Shown piece after piece: positions 22,966-35,060 of a stretch of DNA of 64,000 nt. A program made the translations under genes and the position numbers. The notes under the pieces were generated by a model. That model did no database searches. It saw only the letters and a list, made by a program, of their open reading frames with translations, and was not told the origin of the DNA. Within the stretch, counting starts at the first letter, position 1; each line of letters begins with the position of its first letter. Origin of the DNA: Sipunculus nudus (lineage: Eukaryota > Annelida > Sipuncula > Golfingiida > Sipunculidae); NCBI GenBank assembly GCA_026874595.1, contig CM049317.1:55152118-55216117 (forward strand), in the 5' to 3' direction.

Positions 22966-24540
22966 TTTTTTTATCTCAATACCAGCAATAAGTTCCATGG
23001 CAACTAAGTTTAGTGATCTCTTATTTCGTTTGCCTTAAAAATGGGTCTATACATGGCCTGTTTATGGGACTGCCCAGCGAATGAAAATGAATCAATGAGA
23101 TACGAAACAATCAGACTGGGGTGATAATACCTAGCTTCCTGTATTGAGGTTTTTATATGAACAGAACTGGATATAATCCAGGGGTCATGACCTAAAGCTT
23201 ATGCATTAGATTGAATCTTTATCGTGAATTCACCAACTTTGCATTTGGGTCGCTTGGGGAATCGTCCCTTTTGTTATCACCTCCCACGTCAAGACCTTAA
23301 TCACTTGTTTTCGCTCTGTACCATTATATTATTCTATATTCTATGTTATGAAAGACATGATATAACAATTACCATTAATGCATTAATGTCGTTTAATGTT
23401 GGAAGAAGTAAAACTATTCAAATATCACTTACATATACATAAATAATAAAGAAGATTTTCATTTCCTGCGCGTTTCATATATGTTTCCCTCAAAAAAACA
23501 CTTTCCTTCATAATGCATTATATTATCTGAATAAACCAAAGAAGAACCTCAAAATTTCAGATACTGAAAGGATCGATTATATATTTTGCCCTAATGGATA
23601 ATTGTCCGCAAGAGTGAAATAATTATCCAAAGCAGGGTTTTGTGCCCCCAGCGAAATCCTGTAGAAAGAGTTTCTCTCTGTGTATTATCCAATGATACAT
23701 GTAATTCCAAAAGTTGGCTACTGAACATGTAAAACCCATTAATCTTTTTTGTGTATGACATATTGATAATGTTTTGTCACCAAAAAATGGCATCCGAAAT
23801 ACAACAATACAGTAAGATTTTTTAGTGGTTAAAACGAATAGTCTATTTAATCATTATCCAACAGAATTTGGTACGTTATCGAGGTGACAATAAAAGGCCG
23901 GTGAAAAGACAAACGAATACACAGACGGACGCTGTCCATAACATAATTTGATCCGTCTATAAAAAATGTGTATATAAATCAATCAGTGTTACACAGTAAC
24001 TGATTCAAGTATTAAAATTTATATTTTTATTCAATTATTATTATTATGAATTACTGTGTAATATTTATTAATGTGTATCTAATATGTTTTTGTGCACGTA
24101 TTGCTTTAATTTGCCGACAAATATAAAGGAAAGAATTGTTAATCATATTCCTGGTAGGTTATTGCAGCGACAACAAAAAGTAGCCTGGTGACCTCTGACC
24201 TCATTAAATATTTTGCCTACAATCAACTCGGGCGAGATAATCTATTGGTAAGTTGTTATGGCGAGTTGAGTGAAAATACAACAAATCGCAGCGGCACTAA
24301 TAGCTTATTACGGAAGAACGGTCCGTGATTATACCCAATGCGTTCCGTCTAAGACGTACGTATGAAAACTATCCAGGAAAAACCGCTAAATATTGGTAGT
24401 ATTTTATACGGTCAGGTCCGTAGGAATATTTCATGGAATACGCATTACGTAATGTAGATAAGTAATACATGGCGGGAACTCTAGTCAGACGTTACGACAT
24501 CAACAGTCTCTGTTAAAACAAAACAAAGTCCCATTGCGAG
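22966..24540. other. No recognised feature
   Basis: Unique-looking. The last few hundred bases are less AT-rich than the surroundings and lead into the GATA-motif region. No coding signal was seen. Confidence 0.4.
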
Positions 24541-24967
24541 GAGATCCAAAACTCTTATCTTATCTGTCCTTAAGATAACCGCGTGCGGCAAATTGCAGTC
24601 TCCAAACGTTTCGTGCTCCATTGCATCTCAAACTTCCTGTTCGTCGAATGCTCTGAGCTCCAGGGTACGCCTAGCCTCCTTGTTATATTGGCTTCGTTAT
24701 CAAATGGGCCACACGGGTCAAATTTCCACTAGACTTAACGTTAGCGCTTATCTCTGATTCTTAATAACGGGCTGGAAAATACAAGCCTAAACCTTGAGGA
24801 CAGCGTGTCATAAGCGGGTACACTGCAAAATCTGCTTGTCGTGAGGTATTTAATCAAAATCAGTCGTTTTGATGCGTGGAAACTTGCTATCTTGACAGGG
24901 TTGACAAGTCGAAAGGTTAATTAGCCCCTGTCAGAACCGCGTTATTAAAGTTAAAACCTTCACAGCT

Positions 24968-25076
24968 GATAAGTTTGTCATATTCTAGTGATAAGTTAAC
25001 ACCTTCGCAGATGATAAGGTTATCGAATCATATCGATAAGGTTACCAAAACACTTCTCTGACTTAATTAGGATAAG
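24968..25076 (+). promoter_or_regulatory. Phased GATAAG motif array (candidate enhancer)
   Basis: GATAAG occurs at 24,968, 24,990, 25,013 and 25,035, a spacing of 22, 23 and 22 bp (about two helical turns). A further GATAAG lies at 25,071 and a reverse-strand GATAA at about 25,020-25,024. Flanks are only partly similar (ACCTTCACAGCTGATAAG, ACCTTCGCAGATGATAAGG), so this may be a decayed tandem repeat of about 22 bp. A second small cluster (CTTATCTTATCT, AGATAACC) lies at 24,554-24,580. GATAAG is the core site of animal GATA factors. Regulatory function is inference. Confidence 0.4.
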
Positions 25077-25544
25077 CTTTCTCGGACCTGGATCGCAGGC
25101 ACTATTTTCCATGTCTGGGTTGAAAGCTGAGCTTCGGAAGTCAGAATAAAATGTGTAATATGCTTCAACTTTGAAAGGACACAGTGGTGGCTTTCATTTT
25201 AAAGTGGCCCAATCACCTATAAAGCATGTTAAATTTATGACGACAAATAGCATCTTCCCTTTAAAACAAATCTATACCTGCCAAAATTTTGCCTAGAAAC
25301 CGCTTGCTTACTCCTGTAAACAAGCGTGAACTAGATTATCAGCAGAAGCTGACAAAAGCCCTCAGCCAAAAGAACTCTGTTTATAGGTGGTAACAGTAAC
25401 AAGTATGAAATATTTGTTCTCCCATGGATGTATATCTGTACATGTCTCAGTTATAAATTTAAACTGGAGAGGTATGTAGTATCTTTGCAAGTATGGTAAG
25501 ACCGATCTCATGCAGGAATTAGAGATCATCAAGGCATATCATTA
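25077..25544. other. No recognised feature
   Basis: Unique-looking sequence between the GATA array and the duplicated repeat. Confidence 0.4.
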
Positions 25545-26075
25545 TACCATGTTTCATGACAATCCACCCAGTGGTTCCTGAGAAGTAAGTTCCTTAGTTT
25601 TTTTCTATTGTAAGCTCTGTGACCTTGAAAAGTAAGTAAAGGTCACCCATCTTTGAACTTGACCAAGATATTGTTAATATGCATCAGCCTTGAAGAAATG
25701 AAGTTCCTATGCTGAATACCTTAGGAGATATCCCGCTCACAAGGCCAAAATTGATAAATAAAAAAAAATCATAAAAAATCAGAAATTGTAGGTGGCGCCA
25801 CCAAGCTTGTGCATCAGTTCCAATGATCATAGTTAGTTTTGTGAAAATCCACTTAATGATTCCTGAGAAATTTGCTTCTAAGTATTTTTGTATAATTTGC
25901 TCTAAACCGTAGAAAAATAGGTCAAGGTCACCCATCTTCGAATTTGACCGAGATTTTGTCGTCATACATCTTCACCGAAGAAATAAAATTCCTACAGTGA
26001 ATCCTTTTAGAGATATCCCGCTCACAAGGTAAAAGTTAACGGACGCCGGACGGACGGACAGACGGACGGACAGCT
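25545..26075 (+). repeat. Duplicated dispersed repeat with nuclear-receptor half-sites and GGAC array
   Basis: Two diverged units of about 240-260 bp (about 25,545-25,790 and 25,806-26,037) share AATCCAC, GGTTCCTGAGAA/GATTCCTGAGAA, AGGTCACCCATCTT, AA(C/T)TTGACC(A/G)AGAT, GAAGAAAT and the identical GAGATATCCCGCTCACAAGG. The second ends in ACGGACGCCGGACGGACGG and a GGAC-rich microsatellite, then GACGACAATAGCCCATCAGCC. Similar repeats ending in GGAC tracts are common in bivalve and other marine invertebrate genomes. AGGTCAAGGTCA (about 25,920-25,931) is a direct repeat of the nuclear-receptor half-site. Confidence 0.7.
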
Positions 26076-26104
26076 TGGGTGACGACAATAGCCCATCAGC
26101 CTAA

Positions 26105-27919
26105 GGGGCGATCACAGGTGTCAACATAAACACAGCGCGTGGGCCGTGTGCATCGTGGAGTAATAATATGTATCAATCAGGAGATGCCTCGACTGACTTG
26201 GCCAAAAAATTGTCATACGTGTTACCTCTGGCAAAACATCACATGTTTAGGTTCATACTCGGACCTACGGTCACGTGGCCTTGTAATGGTAAACAAAAAC
26301 AAGTGGACTGTGTTTACCAACACGCACAGCCATAACAAGGTGTTAAACAGCCGTGTGTGGGGTACTTTGTGCTGGGATGGTTTTGCTGGGAAACTTTTGT
26401 ATAAAGCAAAACTGAACAGATAGTGTAAAAGAATAGGCGTAGTTTTGCTCCTGATTATGTCTCTTTAAGCTTGCCATTAATCCCAACCCATTTCGATGTC
26501 TACATTTGCAAAAGAAACATTATAATCTCTTAACGATAACCTCTTATCATTCTTATAGTATGGATACCTCAATCCTCCTTCGATCTGGAGAGTCACAAAC
26601 AGGACATGGCCCTTTACGTCTTGGCTTATTTAATCTGTTATGGTCTTGGCTTGGGCGATTTATACTTCATGCTTTTATTTATTTTTTATGACCAAGCTGT
26701 CGACTCTTCTTGAACTTTATAGTTAACAAGCAGGCAAATCGTATTACTTGTAACAGCACTTAAGCAGGCCAATACACTAAGGTCCCAGCTTGAAAGGTTC
26801 TTCTCTTGGCGTAGATGTAATACATTTAGGTAAGAGCACTCTTTTTCGCATATCTTTAAGGAGAAGAAACGCGTTCAATTTTCATTTTTATGACCAGCAT
26901 TGCTCGGTTTAGGTACCAATAGAAAGCCAGCACCCGCTTACTGTAATGGGCTGATATGATGTGGTGCCAGGTGCTGAGGGATCCTTCAATTGGCGAAATT
27001 TTAAATGTCCCACGAAAATCGAGCGTTTTTCCTATGGAGTACGCTCTTTACACAGCGTTTTACCCGTAGGCCAACTACCTATATCGTAAGCGCTGTTTCT
27101 TAGGACCTTGTATCCTGAATCTCTACACCAGAGGGGAGCACTGTATTTTGGTCCAATCAGATGAGACATTGTGCTGAAGACAACGAGGAATACACGGAGC
27201 CAATGTTGTTCATTTCGTTTTGAGTGACAGCTCATCGCCCCGCGACCGTTTGAACAGGCCACAGGCTCAGAGAAAATTGCCCCTCGAGTGGTTTCTGGGC
27301 GGAGCCTGATGCCTGTCGAGTGTTTATTGACTTGCATTTGGTTGGCTGCTCGTCACATCAGCAGTTTTTTTTCAGTAGACAGGCCTATGTGCACCACATA
27401 GTGTTTAAGTGCACCATAAACGGTCAAAGCAGGCAGCGCGAAAATCTGTAGCTTTTTCAGAAGCGCAAGATTTCCGCTGCCTCGGGAGCGTACCTATGGA
27501 GCTGATAAATAAATTTGCTTTTGCTTGATACAAAACCGAGAAAGCTTGGCACGATGAACATGTGCGTGCCATCGTTCTTGCAAAAAGCAGCATTTTCATA
27601 CTAAAATTAGCTCAATAATTAAAACGAAAAAAACCAAACTGATTCAGCTTTTGGAAATTGTGGTAAATAACGTTAATCTTTGAAACAATGCTAACTGAAT
27701 GTCATCGACCATTCATATCAAGGCTGTGCTTCATATAACCTTGCTCTTGTATGACTTTGCAAACATTTTGTTGTGTTTTGTATTAACTGTATATATTTTC
27801 TCATATTTTCAGTCATATATACTTCATTCATAATATTCATATTATTCAACCTTAGAAGGCCTCTGTCTCTGATGACCCAGGTCACGTGACTTTCAATTGC
27901 TGTATAGTTGGGCTCTAAA
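26105..27919. other. No recognised gene; GC-richer patch with CCAAT/GC-box-like motifs
   Basis: Mostly unique sequence. Between about 27,140 and 27,345 it is less AT-rich and holds CCAATCAG (about 27,153), GCCAATG (about 27,200) and GGGCGGAGC (about 27,298), motifs seen in some promoters. No transcript start or exon follows clearly, so a promoter is not called. Confidence 0.35.
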
Positions 27920-28167
27920 CAGGGGCGTCAATATAGGAATGGGGGGGGGGGGTATATATTCCCCCACTTTCTTTAGCAAGGGGGGGGGGGGTGGTCAATA
28001 TTATCATGCGTCTGCTATTCTGAAAAAAAATATTTATATATTGAAAATTAATTACATTAATAATTGTAGACTTTGGTGGAATTTGTTAGAGTACTATGAA
28101 TATGAATACATTTTATATGAAATAAACCTGGTTCAGAATTCACCTAAACATAAGACTTTTTTTAACC

Positions 28168-28295
28168 TGATACAAAGACAAAGTTTTCAGGGGAAGAATG
28201 GGCCGATCCGGGATTCGAACCCATGTCGGTGGCGCACACGATCGGCGTACCAACCGCTTCGCTAAAAAAGCAAGCTTTTATGTCATCCCGTAACA
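28168..28295 (-). mobile_element. Solo LTR of family D TRIM, copy D1, with AACC target duplication
   Basis: On the minus strand it runs from TGTTACGGGATGACATAAAAGC to GTATCA, matching the LTRs of the complete element at 45.9-46.3 kb. The tRNA-like box A (complement of 28,250-28,264) and box B (complement of GGATTCGAACCCA, 28,211-28,223) are intact. The four bases before (28,164-28,167) and after (28,296-28,299) are both AACC, a target-site duplication that fixes the boundaries. It is shorter than D2/D3 (128 against about 155 bp) because about 25 bp near the AAGCTT block is missing. It lies inside family F copy F3, so it inserted later. Confidence 0.85.
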
Positions 28296-28352
28296 AACCT
28301 TACACTAGATTTTAATTATACCTGAAAAGTGTCTCACAGACAATAAAAGGAG

Positions 28353-28408
28353 CATATATATATATTTATATATATATATATATATATATATTTATGTGTG
28401 TGTGTGTG

Positions 28409-28459
<51 letters not shown>

Positions 28460-28462
28460 GTT
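28353..28462. repeat. (TA)n/(TG)n compound microsatellite
   Basis: TA array with a short TG core (about 28,395-28,410), inside family F copy F3. Confidence 0.95.
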
Positions 28463-28562
28463 TATATATTTATAAAAAAAAGTTGTTCCAACTTTGATTA
28501 TACCCTCCCAAGCCTGCGAGTCATTCTCCCCCCACCTCTGAAAAAAAAAATTGACGCCACTT

Positions 28563-30394
28563 ATTACCGGTTTCAGAAGTTCTAAAATTCCCATAAAATA
28601 TACCCAGATGTCCACTAGGAAAGCCATATTTGAGCTTGATTTTAGTCTCTTCGGTCTGTCGCTCGTTAATTAAAAACCAAAACCTGTACAAAGTTCTTTT
28701 ATGAAAAGGTATGTTGCTGTTACAGTTACAGACTTTCCTTTCTTGTGCTGAACAATGTTTCAAAAAGCTGCAATGCCAATTAAAATACCAACTTCTTGTT
28801 ACATGTGGCTATATTATTACATAATTGGCTTGAAGCGCCCATCGGTGTAAGCTTAAAAGAAAAAATAAAATTGAAAAAAAAAAAAAAACCAGAGCGCAGG
28901 TCTCCTCAAACTCTATTTTTATATCTTGTGGAGAGACTTAATTTATTATTTAGATCACATCAGCAAATTTTGTCAAGAGCATTTAGTTAAAACATAAACC
29001 CATAAGCGTTTCACATATTCTGAAAACAATAAGAGAGCGGCACGAGATAACTTGTCTATTTTAGGTCCGTTGTAGGCGTAATCACGGGAAAGGACGAATC
29101 GATTATGGTTAGGATTAAATTTGTGTGATATACCAGTTATAAACCGAACATTGTAGCATATTTCTTTTGTAGTTTCATCATATTGTGTATACGTTAACGT
29201 TAATATATTATACCTTGTCTATATATTTATTTACTTATTTATTTGCGACATACAAGAAATATCAGTTAAATGAAAGACCGGGAAAGTTTGGATGAGCTAA
29301 TAGCTTTAATAAACATCCTATCAAAGGTCATCCATTACTCTGAGTTTAGTTTACATTAGGTTTGGAATGAGTGGCTGATTTTACCACCCTATCAATATCG
29401 ATCCATTAATCAGAGGGAAAATGGCCTGCGAGGTCAGGCGGAGCTAACCAGTGCGGAAGTGAATAGAAACGAGGGGATATGTGCATTTCTCTCACACCTT
29501 AACGATGAACGATCAGAGATTCGCGCCATAAGAATGTACTACGCCACCTGAAAGAAACCTGTGAGGAAAAGGGACATTTTTTTAAGGATCCCCAGAATGC
29601 TTCCCACTTATCTTGGCAGCCACGATCTTTTAAAAATCCCTTAACCACTGTCTGTGTAAGTGCGGTTCTTCTGTCAATAGGAAACACCTTGGTCACGATT
29701 ACTTCGTTCCGGAACACTCACTTCAACATAATTTTCCCAAAAAATGCTTTTATCTTTTGTCAAAGGAATATATGCAAAAATCTTTCTGCCCTCACATACT
29801 CACGTACGGTTATGTTTCTTTTTTCATAATCATACCTTTGAATATTTACATTATCAAATGGCAACATAATACTGAAAGCCTTGAAGCTATGCCAGAAGTA
29901 AAAGGGTTCCATTGCCTTCCATGTTATTCTCTTGACGTTGTTCTTGGATATGATAACATTTATACCTTTATTGCACTTGTCTACTTAAGTGTCACCATTG
30001 TTTGATGGGATTGAAATGGAAATCAAGAGCCTCTTCCATTGCATTATGCATGCTGCTCTAGATATGATGTCTATCTATCATCAGACTGCTTGGTGTGTGT
30101 TTTTTCTCTCCACCTGATACGGGATTGCTTCAGTGTTTCGTTCGTCCGTCCGTCTCGAACAAATACCAGAGACTTGCCCGGTGCATCATTACTGAAATAG
30201 GCGCTACTGCATTTTGCCGAATTTCCATTATTAACCAATTTGACTGGTACCTGTTTCTATTGAAATTTTATCCCTTATTTTCCTTCACTAAATCTCCTCA
30301 AAGCGACTGTATATATAACGTGAGGTGGCCCTACCACTTCTTACCGCAGGTGTCAAAGGTTTATTTGTAAGTTAAGTTGATAATACGTTTCTCA
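28563..30394. other. No recognised feature
   Basis: Unique-looking sequence with an A-run near 28,873. Several frames of 64-91 codons lack splice-site or domain support. Confidence 0.42.
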
Positions 30395-30660
30395 TATATA
30401 TATGATAATATGTATGCATATGTGTATACATGTATATGCATAGGTGTCTATATATATGTGTGTGTGTATATGTATATATGTCTATATATGTATGCATATA
30501 TGCATATATATATATTTTTATGTGTTTGTATGTATATATGTATATGTATGCATTATGTATATACGTTTTTATATGTATATATGTATATGTATGTATATAT
30601 ATGTGTGTGTATTTATATGTATATATATGCGTATATGTGTATGTATGTATACATACATAT
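30395..30660 (+). repeat. Imperfect TATG/TATA-rich repeat
   Basis: About 265 bp of degenerate TA, TATG and GTGT units. Because stops are rare in this composition, long Tyr/Ile/Cys/Met-rich frames arise in all three forward frames; they are not genes. Confidence 0.93.
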
Positions 30661-31255
30661 AAACAGGCAGTATCTCCTTGTCAGAACTCCAGCGCTTGTT
30701 ATTTATCTGTTTTTGTTTTCTTGTTTGAATTAGCGGCAAATGTTCGTGCCAACTTAAAGTCTCAGAGGAACGTGCCTAAGTTTATGTTCACATAATAACA
30801 TCAATAATCACAAAACATATCCTATATATCTTCAAGCCCTAGGCATAGAAAGGCAAGAAAAATCAATTAAAGCTGTGGGCAAGATAGTGGTTCTCTCACA
30901 TTACAGTAACATTAGTTAAATCAAGGGACGTTGTCTCTATTAAAGGAGCTACAGATTATATAATCTCAGCCAAGAGCAGGAAGCTGGACCATAAGTACAT
31001 TCTTGAGTCTATTATTTTGCTCAGTATAAATAATGTGTTGTGAAAGGCAAATACTTTTTTGTATCCAATCTAATTTGATTAATAATAAAAAGGTTTGTTA
31101 ATCTAATATAAGGTGTAGATATTAGGAAAATTGAAAAATTAAACTAAATCAATAGTATAATAGACTATCCATCACAAAGCCGAATGGAATATGTCAGTGG
31201 AAGGGCCATCGGCAGAGTCTTTTCCGCTCTCAGGAAGAACAACTACTAGCCCGCA

Positions 31256-31269
31256 CCCCCCCCCCCCCC
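31256..31269 (-). repeat. Poly-C tract (14 C)
   Basis: Uninterrupted run of 14 C (poly-G on the minus strand). Confidence 0.9.
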
Positions 31270-32014
31270 AAACCCTACCCCACACCAACACACCAAAAAA
31301 GGGCATTAATCTTTGTATTGCTTAAAAACAGATGTTTGTAAAACATAATCCATATCTTAAAACAATATATTTTTATTGCACAAATAAGTAATGATAAAAA
31401 TTTAACAAACTTATTTCGCAAATACAAAAAGAACATGTTTTGGCCCACGAGTCATTCCAAACTTACGGGGACCAGCAATAATATGTGTTTTTTACAATGC
31501 AGATCATTTGCAAGGCAACATTCAAACCATAGACGATTTTTTGAAGTAATTATTACAGACACATTATTTAACTTTTCTTGTTTATTTCCTTTGTTCCTTT
31601 AAAATTACCATTTCACACCACTGATGCCTGGGCATGTTCATTTGAAATCGTTTTCTTTTCCATCTTTTTAGGCGCGTGTTTTTGTAAGTTTAATTATTGA
31701 GAAAATTCCTATCACCAATTATCAACTGATAACGGATGTTAGATGTACACTTAGGGAAGGTGCCCAATTGTAAAGATTCCCATTACAACGGTGAGGCAGA
31801 TCAAACCTGAACAAAGACATAAGAATGGACTTTTATTTGAAAAGTAAACATAAGGTGTTTCCTTGAAATGGAACAAATTTCGATTTTTAAAATTGGTAAT
31901 TGAGATAAGTAGTCCCGGCCGTCCGTCAGTAACAGATTGATGTTACTTTTGAATGGAAAAGACCTCTGGCGGTAGGGTGAATTTCCTCTGGAAAGCTGAA
32001 AGATTTTCAGATTA

Positions 32015-32031
32015 CCCCCCCCCCCCCCCCC
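32015..32031 (-). repeat. Poly-C tract (17 C)
   Basis: Uninterrupted run of 17 C; creates a spurious poly-Gly end on a minus-strand frame. Confidence 0.9.
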
Positions 32032-32610
32032 GTAGGGGTAGCCTGAACCTATCGCAGGATTTATCCGATACCGCTACACCGGGAGGGGGTGAGGTTGGCT
32101 GCGGATAAGTTCCTGGTGCCACGTTTTTCGTTAAGGAATGAACGTCATATACAACAAACCTCGGACCCACAAACGGACACACACGCAATGGCTCACTAGT
32201 TGACGATTGGGATTTGGGACTCTCACTACCAACCGAGGGAACATACCTTATTATATACCCACGTCTTGCCAATAAAAAGGGGAAAATCTTGTAATAAATA
32301 TTAAATCTGATTAGGATCTAATAATGCGAGTTATTAACGGAAAATTGTCATGGTTTTGTAAATCTCCTAAAAAATCAATGCACTGTAATATTTCAGAAAA
32401 AAGCACATAAAAGTACTCTGTCAATGCAATTCCTTATGTTGTGTGTAGGGAAGATAACAAAAATTAACACGATTTGATTAACACATCTCCACCACAGTCT
32501 TGCATCCTGCTATTAAATGTATATATTGAAGTGGCCATGCAATTTATATGGTTTCAATTTAGAACTTTTATTTCAATTACGAAATAGCATTATATGTGTT
32601 ACCAAAATTA

Positions 32611-32634
32611 CGTGGGGGGTGGGGGGGGGGGGGG
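32611..32634 (+). repeat. Poly-G tract (6 G + 14 G)
   Basis: Six G, one T, then 14 G at 32,621-32,634. Confidence 0.9.
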
Positions 32635-34440
32635 CAATGTTGGAAACAAGGTTGAAATGTGGAAATGGCAAGTCACCCCCCTTGTTCCCTGCCTTGCAAA
32701 ATTAATTGCTTCCTGCACCCACGCAGGCAGATGAAGAAACATCAGTGTCCAAGTTACTTGTCAGTTCACAAGACATTTTAGCCTTTTCTTGACGATTCAC
32801 TGTAGGCAAATGTTGTGAATCATTAATGTAAAGTACCAAGAATAATTGACGCGTATAACAAGTTGGCATGAAACACATGCATAATGCCAATGTCTGCAAA
32901 CGCTCATTGTGAAACCATATCTCTCTTTATTTCAGTATTAGCATGGTACATTAATGCAACTGAGATAATCTTCAATGAAAATTTCATGCGTAGCGGGCTA
33001 GAAGTGTCTTATATCACGGACCGATACGGCAGTTTAGAAGGGGGGGGGCAAAAGTAGAGAGCATGCAAAGGGATACCTCCACTTGTAGTGTAGAATTATT
33101 TTTGATAATTTATGCTTTAATGGTGCAATCTAGGATAGTTTTACAAGCGTCACGATGCACAATCCGGCTCTAAATTTTGCCATTAAGCGCGGATTTTGTA
33201 GGTTGGCAAATGAATGACAATGGGACCGACCACTTTATAATGCCCTTGGAAGTAAATCAGAATCACCCTATGTCTGCACACTAAGACACCGGGTGCGTGA
33301 CCTTTCCATGTGCACATGATTATCTTACCAAATTAGGTCGGAGATATAAAATGGAAATTCTAATAATTGACTGAATATTTTGAAAAGTGTTAAATAGAAA
33401 ATAGCTCACGTAGGAGATTACATCAATGTGATATCAAAGAATAGTGAACGGTTTCCGGTACAGAAAAAAAATGAAATATTATCATCAGAAAAGTGATCAT
33501 TTGGCAATTTTGCATTTGCAAGTTGTTTTATATAAAATCAATTTTTATAAAATAAAAAAAACTTTGTTAATATATGACACTAAATCCACCAAAGGGGTAG
33601 AACGTAGTCTAAATGTTAAGGCGTTGGACTTCGGAGCTGATCATATATATGCTTCGGAGCATATCATTCTAATCATATAGATACCTTCATGTTCATTCAA
33701 CAGACAGTGCCCCAACAGGCCATGGACCGATCATTTAATAAATGAAAAAAAAAATAATAATAACCACCATAAAGTGTCTATATATTCATTCAGAGGCACA
33801 GATTGAGAAGACAAATTGGAATATATCAATTGCACCACGGTCCTGCTCAAAATCTCAACCGCACTCTTCTTAAACTTGTGCCCTAATTGACCACGTGCTA
33901 GCGCCTGTTCTCGTCACAGTGGGTCAGTTTTCTTTTAAGCTTAATTACATGGCGACCATACGTGAGCACAAAGTGGACATTTCCTAAATTTATGCGCGGT
34001 CAGCACAATAAATGCCAGGCATCAAATATTTACGGACGTGACAAGGATATGGTTGCCAAAATTAACCAATCAAGCCATCAGTGGCGTTCATCATTTTATT
34101 TGCTAGGTCAGCAAATATAAAAGTTCACCTTGGACACTCTTATAAATCCTTGATAATTAACGGATTGATCGTAAAATCTACGACACCCCTGTTCTCTGAA
34201 GCGCTTTTTATTTTTGGCTTAGCTCTCTAGGTTTAACAACAAAGGTCGGAAACGAAATGACGGATAAATCATATTGCACACGATGCAGTCTGTAATTGGC
34301 TGAATTAATCACGTGACGGTGGTTAATACGTTGGTGATCAGTTTTTCTTGCAAGAGGCAGTTTTCACTAAGGTAAGGTAGGAATCTGAACAGCTAGATTT
34401 TTTGCAATCGTTCCAGATCTCCTTTGTTTTAACCGCTGCT

Positions 34441-35060
34441 TTATATATATATATATATATATAAATATATAAGCCGTAACAATGCTCAACATTGTTAAGA
34501 AGAAAACCCTTTATGAATTCATGAGTAAGCATAGTATTGCGGTCTTCACATTCAATCTTCAGACTTATTTACAAGGCGTTATGGGTGATTTTAAGGCATA
34601 TTTTCATGCACATATGTTTTTTTCCCGTCGATCTGGCTTTTTGGGCTGTCTTACATTGTCAGATAATATCAGATACTGTTAATTCCCCCTTTATAATCAA
34701 TATAACCTTTCCATTTACATTCTTTCTGGTTAACATATTGATTTCCCCACCATATTAGTCCAGTCAATTTAAATGCTGTAGACATGTTAATCGTCTCAAT
34801 GATTAGTTTAAAACTTCTTTTTACTATTTAACGAGCTCCACATGCAAACAGGATTACCAAATTATGAAACTATGAACGACAGACGCGCTATTTATATTTA
34901 TCAGAAACCATGCCAGGGCGCGGGATATGTTCGTTCTTTTAAATAAGAATTAAATGTTGAAAAAAAGAAGAAAACAAATTTACGTGCCTCTTACATGCAA
35001 TAATTTTCAGATTTCGTAAAAATCCGGTAAGCAAAATATATATCGTAAATATGGACTTAC
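34441..35060. other. Probable intron of the 35.1-kb gene; no exon recognised
   Basis: It lies directly 3' (in minus-strand sense) of the consensus donor at 35,055-35,060, so it should be the start of an intron. A short TA array is at 34,441-34,462. I could not identify the next exon here or further down. Confidence 0.4.

Larger units (their letters stand above)
27920..28562 (+). mobile_element. Family F hAT-like element, copy F3 (most complete)
   Basis: It opens CAGGGGCGTCAATATAGG and closes TTGACGCCACTT, imperfect inverted repeats of hAT type. Two 12-G runs lie near the left end (27,941-27,952 and 27,980-27,991). The body has the AT-rich blocks shared with F1 and F2, including AAAGTGTCTCACAGACAA and TGTTCCA...TGATTATACCCTCCCA. 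It is split by a later solo LTR of family D (28,168-28,295) and contains an expanded TA/TG microsatellite (28,353-28,462). No transposase is present. The 8-bp flanks do not match. Confidence 0.72.
30661..34440. other. No recognised gene; three long C/G homopolymers
   Basis: Unique-looking, but with a 14-C run (31,256-31,269), a 17-C run (32,015-32,031) and a 14-G run (32,621-32,634). A minus-strand frame at 32,702-32,899 includes LFLVLYIND, faintly like a non-LTR reverse transcriptase block; this is discussed as a weak finding and not called. Confidence 0.42.

Noticed and set aside
29499-29717. Minus-strand 72-codon frame as an exon
   Set aside because: Composition looks protein-like, but no consensus splice sites bound it and no family is recognised.
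30377-30795. Overlapping Tyr/Cys/Ile/Met-rich frames of 72-121 codons
   Set aside because: They arise from the TATG/TA-rich repeat, which lacks stops in all forward frames.
32012-32272. Minus-strand 86-codon frame as an exon
   Set aside because: It ends in a poly-Gly from a 17-C homopolymer and shows no convincing acceptor, donor or domain.
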